From the NCBI RefSeq assembly GCF_003207825.1, contig NZ_NKTY01000020.1, forward strand, positions 1-59,170: 59,170 nt of DNA, in the 5' to 3' direction. Source of the stretch: Komagataeibacter saccharivorans (GTDB taxonomy: Bacteria; Pseudomonadota; Alphaproteobacteria; Acetobacterales; Acetobacteraceae). The position numbers and the translations under genes are program-made. Below are positions 57,199 through 59,170 of the stretch, in pieces; within the stretch, counting starts at the first letter, position 1; every line of letters begins with the position of its first letter. The notes under the pieces are model-generated. The model was not told the origin of the DNA. It did not search any database and saw only the letters and a list, made by a program, of their open reading frames with translations.

Positions 57199-57804
57199 TC
57201 AGGCCGCTTTCATGACTTCGGTCAGCTTTTCCAGCACTTCGGTGGGTTCCTTGCCTTCCAGCACGGCAACCTCGGCCACGAAGCGTTCCTGTGCCGCTTC
57301 GAACAGCTTGCGCTCACTGAAGCTGCCATCAAGGCTGTCGACATTACGGCGCAGGTCACGCAGCACTTCGGCAATCTGCACCAGATCGCCCGAATTGATC
57401 TTTTCCTGATAGGCGACGGCGCGACGTGCCCACATGCCGCGGCTGACATGCGGCTTGCCCTTGATGATGGCCATCGCCTTGTCCACGATCTCGCGCGAGA
57501 CGATCTTGCGCAGGCCCGACCGCCGGGCCTTGGACAGCGGAATGCGCAGTGTCATCTGGTTGCCGGGGAAGGAAATCTGGATCATCTCCAGCTTCGTTCC
57601 GGCAATTTCGTCGACGCCGATCCGGTCGACACGTCCGACCCCGTGCGCCGCGTAGACTATGGCGTCACCTTCGCGGAACGGATCTTCGTCTTTTACAGCC
57701 TTGCTGGACTTTGCTTCGGCAGCCGTGGTCGCCGCGGCCGTCCGTGCCATGGCATCGGTCACAGTGCCCTTCTGGGTGGTTCTGAACATGCTCATGGGAA
57801 TCAT
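57199..57804 (-). CDS. CarD-family RNA polymerase-binding regulator
   Basis: CarD/CdnL proteins bind the RNA polymerase beta subunit and stabilise open complexes, especially at rRNA promoters. The 201-residue protein has the CarD N-terminal Tudor-like domain (FREGDAIVYAAHGVGRVDRI, about 40-100) and the helical DNA-contact domain (about 110-190). A low-complexity Ala/Lys leader of about 35 residues precedes the domain. ATGs at 57804, 57795 and 57789 are all in frame; the first was taken. It is followed by a perfect palindromic terminator. Confidence 0.9.
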   Translation of the reverse strand: MIPMSMFRTTQKGTVTDAMARTAAATTAAEAKSSKAVKDEDPFREGDAIVYAAHGVGRVDRIGVDEIAGTKLEMIQISFPGNQMTLRIPLSKARRSGLRKIVSREIVDKAMAIIKGKPHVSRGMWARRAVAYQEKINSGDLVQIAEVLRDLRRNVDSLDGSFSERKLFEAAQERFVAEVAVLEGKEPTEVLEKLTEVMKAA

Positions 57805-57864
57805 ATAACATAAATTCCGCCTTCTGTCTTGATCCCTTCCTGCATGTTCGGGCAGGGTCAATGA

Positions 57865-58740
57865 TCAGCCCACTATTCCCCTTACCGGCGCCAGTGGCGG
57901 CGGGGCGGGCAGTCCGCAGGACTGGAGCAGGTCAATTTCGATCGTGCGGGAAATCGTCAGCATCGGCATGCCGTGCGGCGTGGCGCTGAACGGGTCCTGC
58001 AGGTCACTGCCGATCTTGTCGAGTGCAACGAACAGCAGCCCCACCAGTGACGACCCCAGCGGCGTGATCCATCCCAGCGTCTGCACCATGGATAGCGGCA
58101 GGATAATGCAGAATACCGCCGCCACCACCTTGGGCAGGACGGAAAACTGGATGGCCAGTGGCGTATTGCGTATGCGCTCCAGCCCGCCCTGCGCATTGCT
58201 CATGTCCGACAGGATGCGGTCAATCTGTCCCTGCAGCGCCCCGTCAATGCCCAGCCTGCGCGATTCCTCATCCACCCGCAGCCCGATCTGGAACAGGATG
58301 GCGGCGGGGATGTTCGCCTTGCCCTCCACGCCCGCCTTCATGGAATCGGGCAGCAGGCGCATGATGTCATCCGTTGCGTCCAGACGGCCCAGCGCACCGC
58401 GCAGCGCGTAAGGGTAGGCGGCCATGGCGCATGCAAGATCGGGACATCCGCGCAGGATGGTGCCCGCCTGCCGCGCGAAGGACCGGCTGTTGTTGGTGAC
58501 CGCTCCCCACAGGGTGCGTCCTTCCCACCATCGGTTATAGGCGGTGTTGTTGCGAAAGCTCATGAACAGCACCAGCGCCGAACCGATGAGCGAGACGGGC
58601 AGGGTCGGCTGTTCCATCCATTCCTGATGGAAGATCTGGAACATGACCACGACGACTACGTCCCATGCGCATAAAAGCACCAGCGACAGCAGGCTTTCGC
58701 GCATCAGGATCCACAAACCAATTCTGCGATTGATGACCAT
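57865..58740 (-). CDS. Bestrophin-like (YneE/UPF0187) membrane channel
   Basis: The 291-residue protein has about four membrane helices and the bestrophin hallmark FRNNTAYNRWWEGRTLWG (about 65-82). Bacterial bestrophin homologues form pentameric channels for anions or, in some species, cations. The ATG at 58740 (MVINRRIGLWILMRESL) starts the family region; the frame runs further upstream without similarity. It lies just upstream of carD on the same strand and may share its transcript in part. Confidence 0.85.
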   Translation of the reverse strand: MVINRRIGLWILMRESLLSLVLLCAWDVVVVVMFQIFHQEWMEQPTLPVSLIGSALVLFMSFRNNTAYNRWWEGRTLWGAVTNNSRSFARQAGTILRGCPDLACAMAAYPYALRGALGRLDATDDIMRLLPDSMKAGVEGKANIPAAILFQIGLRVDEESRRLGIDGALQGQIDRILSDMSNAQGGLERIRNTPLAIQFSVLPKVVAAVFCIILPLSMVQTLGWITPLGSSLVGLLFVALDKIGSDLQDPFSATPHGMPMLTISRTIEIDLLQSCGLPAPPPLAPVRGIVG

Positions 58741-58957
58741 ATGGCGTTCCCGATAGTGGCGACAGGTCGACAGGCATATCACATCCATGCCGCGCTGCGG
58801 GACTGTGTCCGGCCTGTGGCATGATTTGTAACCGAAGCGGGGAAGGATGGATCGATCGCCACGGGCGGCATTGACGTCCGCGGTTCTCATGCCCTTAATC
58901 GTAACGAAATTATCCGGGCCGAGTGGCGCGTAACATATCAGGGGATAAAGACGGGTT

Positions 58958-59170
58958 ATGGACGTAAGGGCAGCCGTTGCATTTGAAGCGGGCAAACCGC
59001 TGGAAATCGAGACCGTACAGCTTGAAGGCCCGCGCGAGGGCGAGGTTCTGGTGGAAATCAAGGCCACCGGGCTGTGCCATACGGACAAGTTCACCCTGTC
59101 CGGCGCGGACCCCGAAGGGCTGTTCCCGGCCATTCTGGGCCATGAGGGCGCAGGCGTGGTGGTGGAAGTT
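58958..59170 (+). CDS. Class III (glutathione-dependent) alcohol dehydrogenase, 5' part
   Basis: The first 71 codons are visible before the window ends. The sequence [20 protein letters not shown], then [19 protein letters not shown] and [13 protein letters not shown], shows the zinc ligand cysteine, the GHE motif and the long-loop pattern of S-(hydroxymethyl)glutathione dehydrogenase. This enzyme removes formaldehyde and is NAD+-dependent. A weak GGGGA site lies 14 nt upstream. The rest lies beyond the window. Confidence 0.82.
   Translation, partial: MDVRAAVAFEAGKPLEIETVQLEGPREGEVLVEIKATGLCHTDKFTLSGADPEGLFPAILGHEGAGVVVEV

Overview
This 59 kb window looks like chromosomal DNA from an acetic acid bacterium (Acetobacteraceae, Alphaproteobacteria), most likely close to Komagataeibacter/Gluconacetobacter. 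The clues are high GC, a citrate synthase (aarA type) beside a SixA-like phosphatase and a succinyl-CoA:acetate CoA-transferase (aarC type), the alphaproteobacterial miaB-phoH-ybeY-corC order, and the edge of what reads as an IS5/IS1031-like insertion sequence at the left end. The genus is inferred from gene content; no database search was possible.

Layout. 1-3.1 kb: a partial IS element, an AT-rich stretch with a three-stem palindromic repeat, a divergent quinone oxidoreductase/LysR pair, and an elongator tRNA-Met(CAU) framed by a perfect inverted repeat. 3.2-10.2 kb is envelope-centred: MscS channel, undecaprenyl-diphosphatase, an MCE/MlaD protein, an ATP-grasp/DedA pair, a lytic transglycosylase and a D,D-carboxypeptidase. 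10.2-14.9 kb is a tightly overlapping run tmk-holB-metG-tatD-MBL hydrolase. 15-21 kb: guaB, an RsmB-like methyltransferase, a Na+/H+ antiporter, an L,D-transpeptidase and an orphan OmpR-type regulator. 21.3-26.5 kb: divergent repair genes xthA/uvrC, pgsA, a lipoprotein, moaD and moaE. 26.5-29.7 kb: class Ia ribonucleotide reductase nrdAB behind two NrdR-like boxes. 29.7-33.4 kb: a methyltransferase, polyprenyl diphosphate synthase, murI and pyrE. 33.5-39.4 kb: a small gene under a strong Fur-like box, then the acetate-handling cluster (gltA/aarA, sixA-like, chorismate mutase, phosphoesterase, divergent aarC). 39.4-48.9 kb: a very long smc, dsbA, corC, ybeY, phoH and miaB, all on the minus strand. 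49.2-55.4 kb: tamA-tamB. 55.5-59.2 kb: an MFS transporter, PhnA/YjdM, CarD, a bestrophin-like channel and the start of a class III alcohol dehydrogenase.

How it fits together. Most genes are core functions: peptidoglycan and C55 lipid recycling, nucleotide and DNA metabolism, translation, and outer-membrane assembly. The gltA plus aarC pair points to the modified TCA cycle of acetic acid bacteria, in which AarC consumes acetate while converting succinyl-CoA to succinate. I see no phage, CRISPR array or defence island, and no convincing wholly new multi-gene system. The best leads are smaller: the Fur-box 79-residue protein, the ATP-grasp/DedA pair beside UppP, the boxed tRNA, the three-stem repeat, and the operator-like palindrome before aarC.
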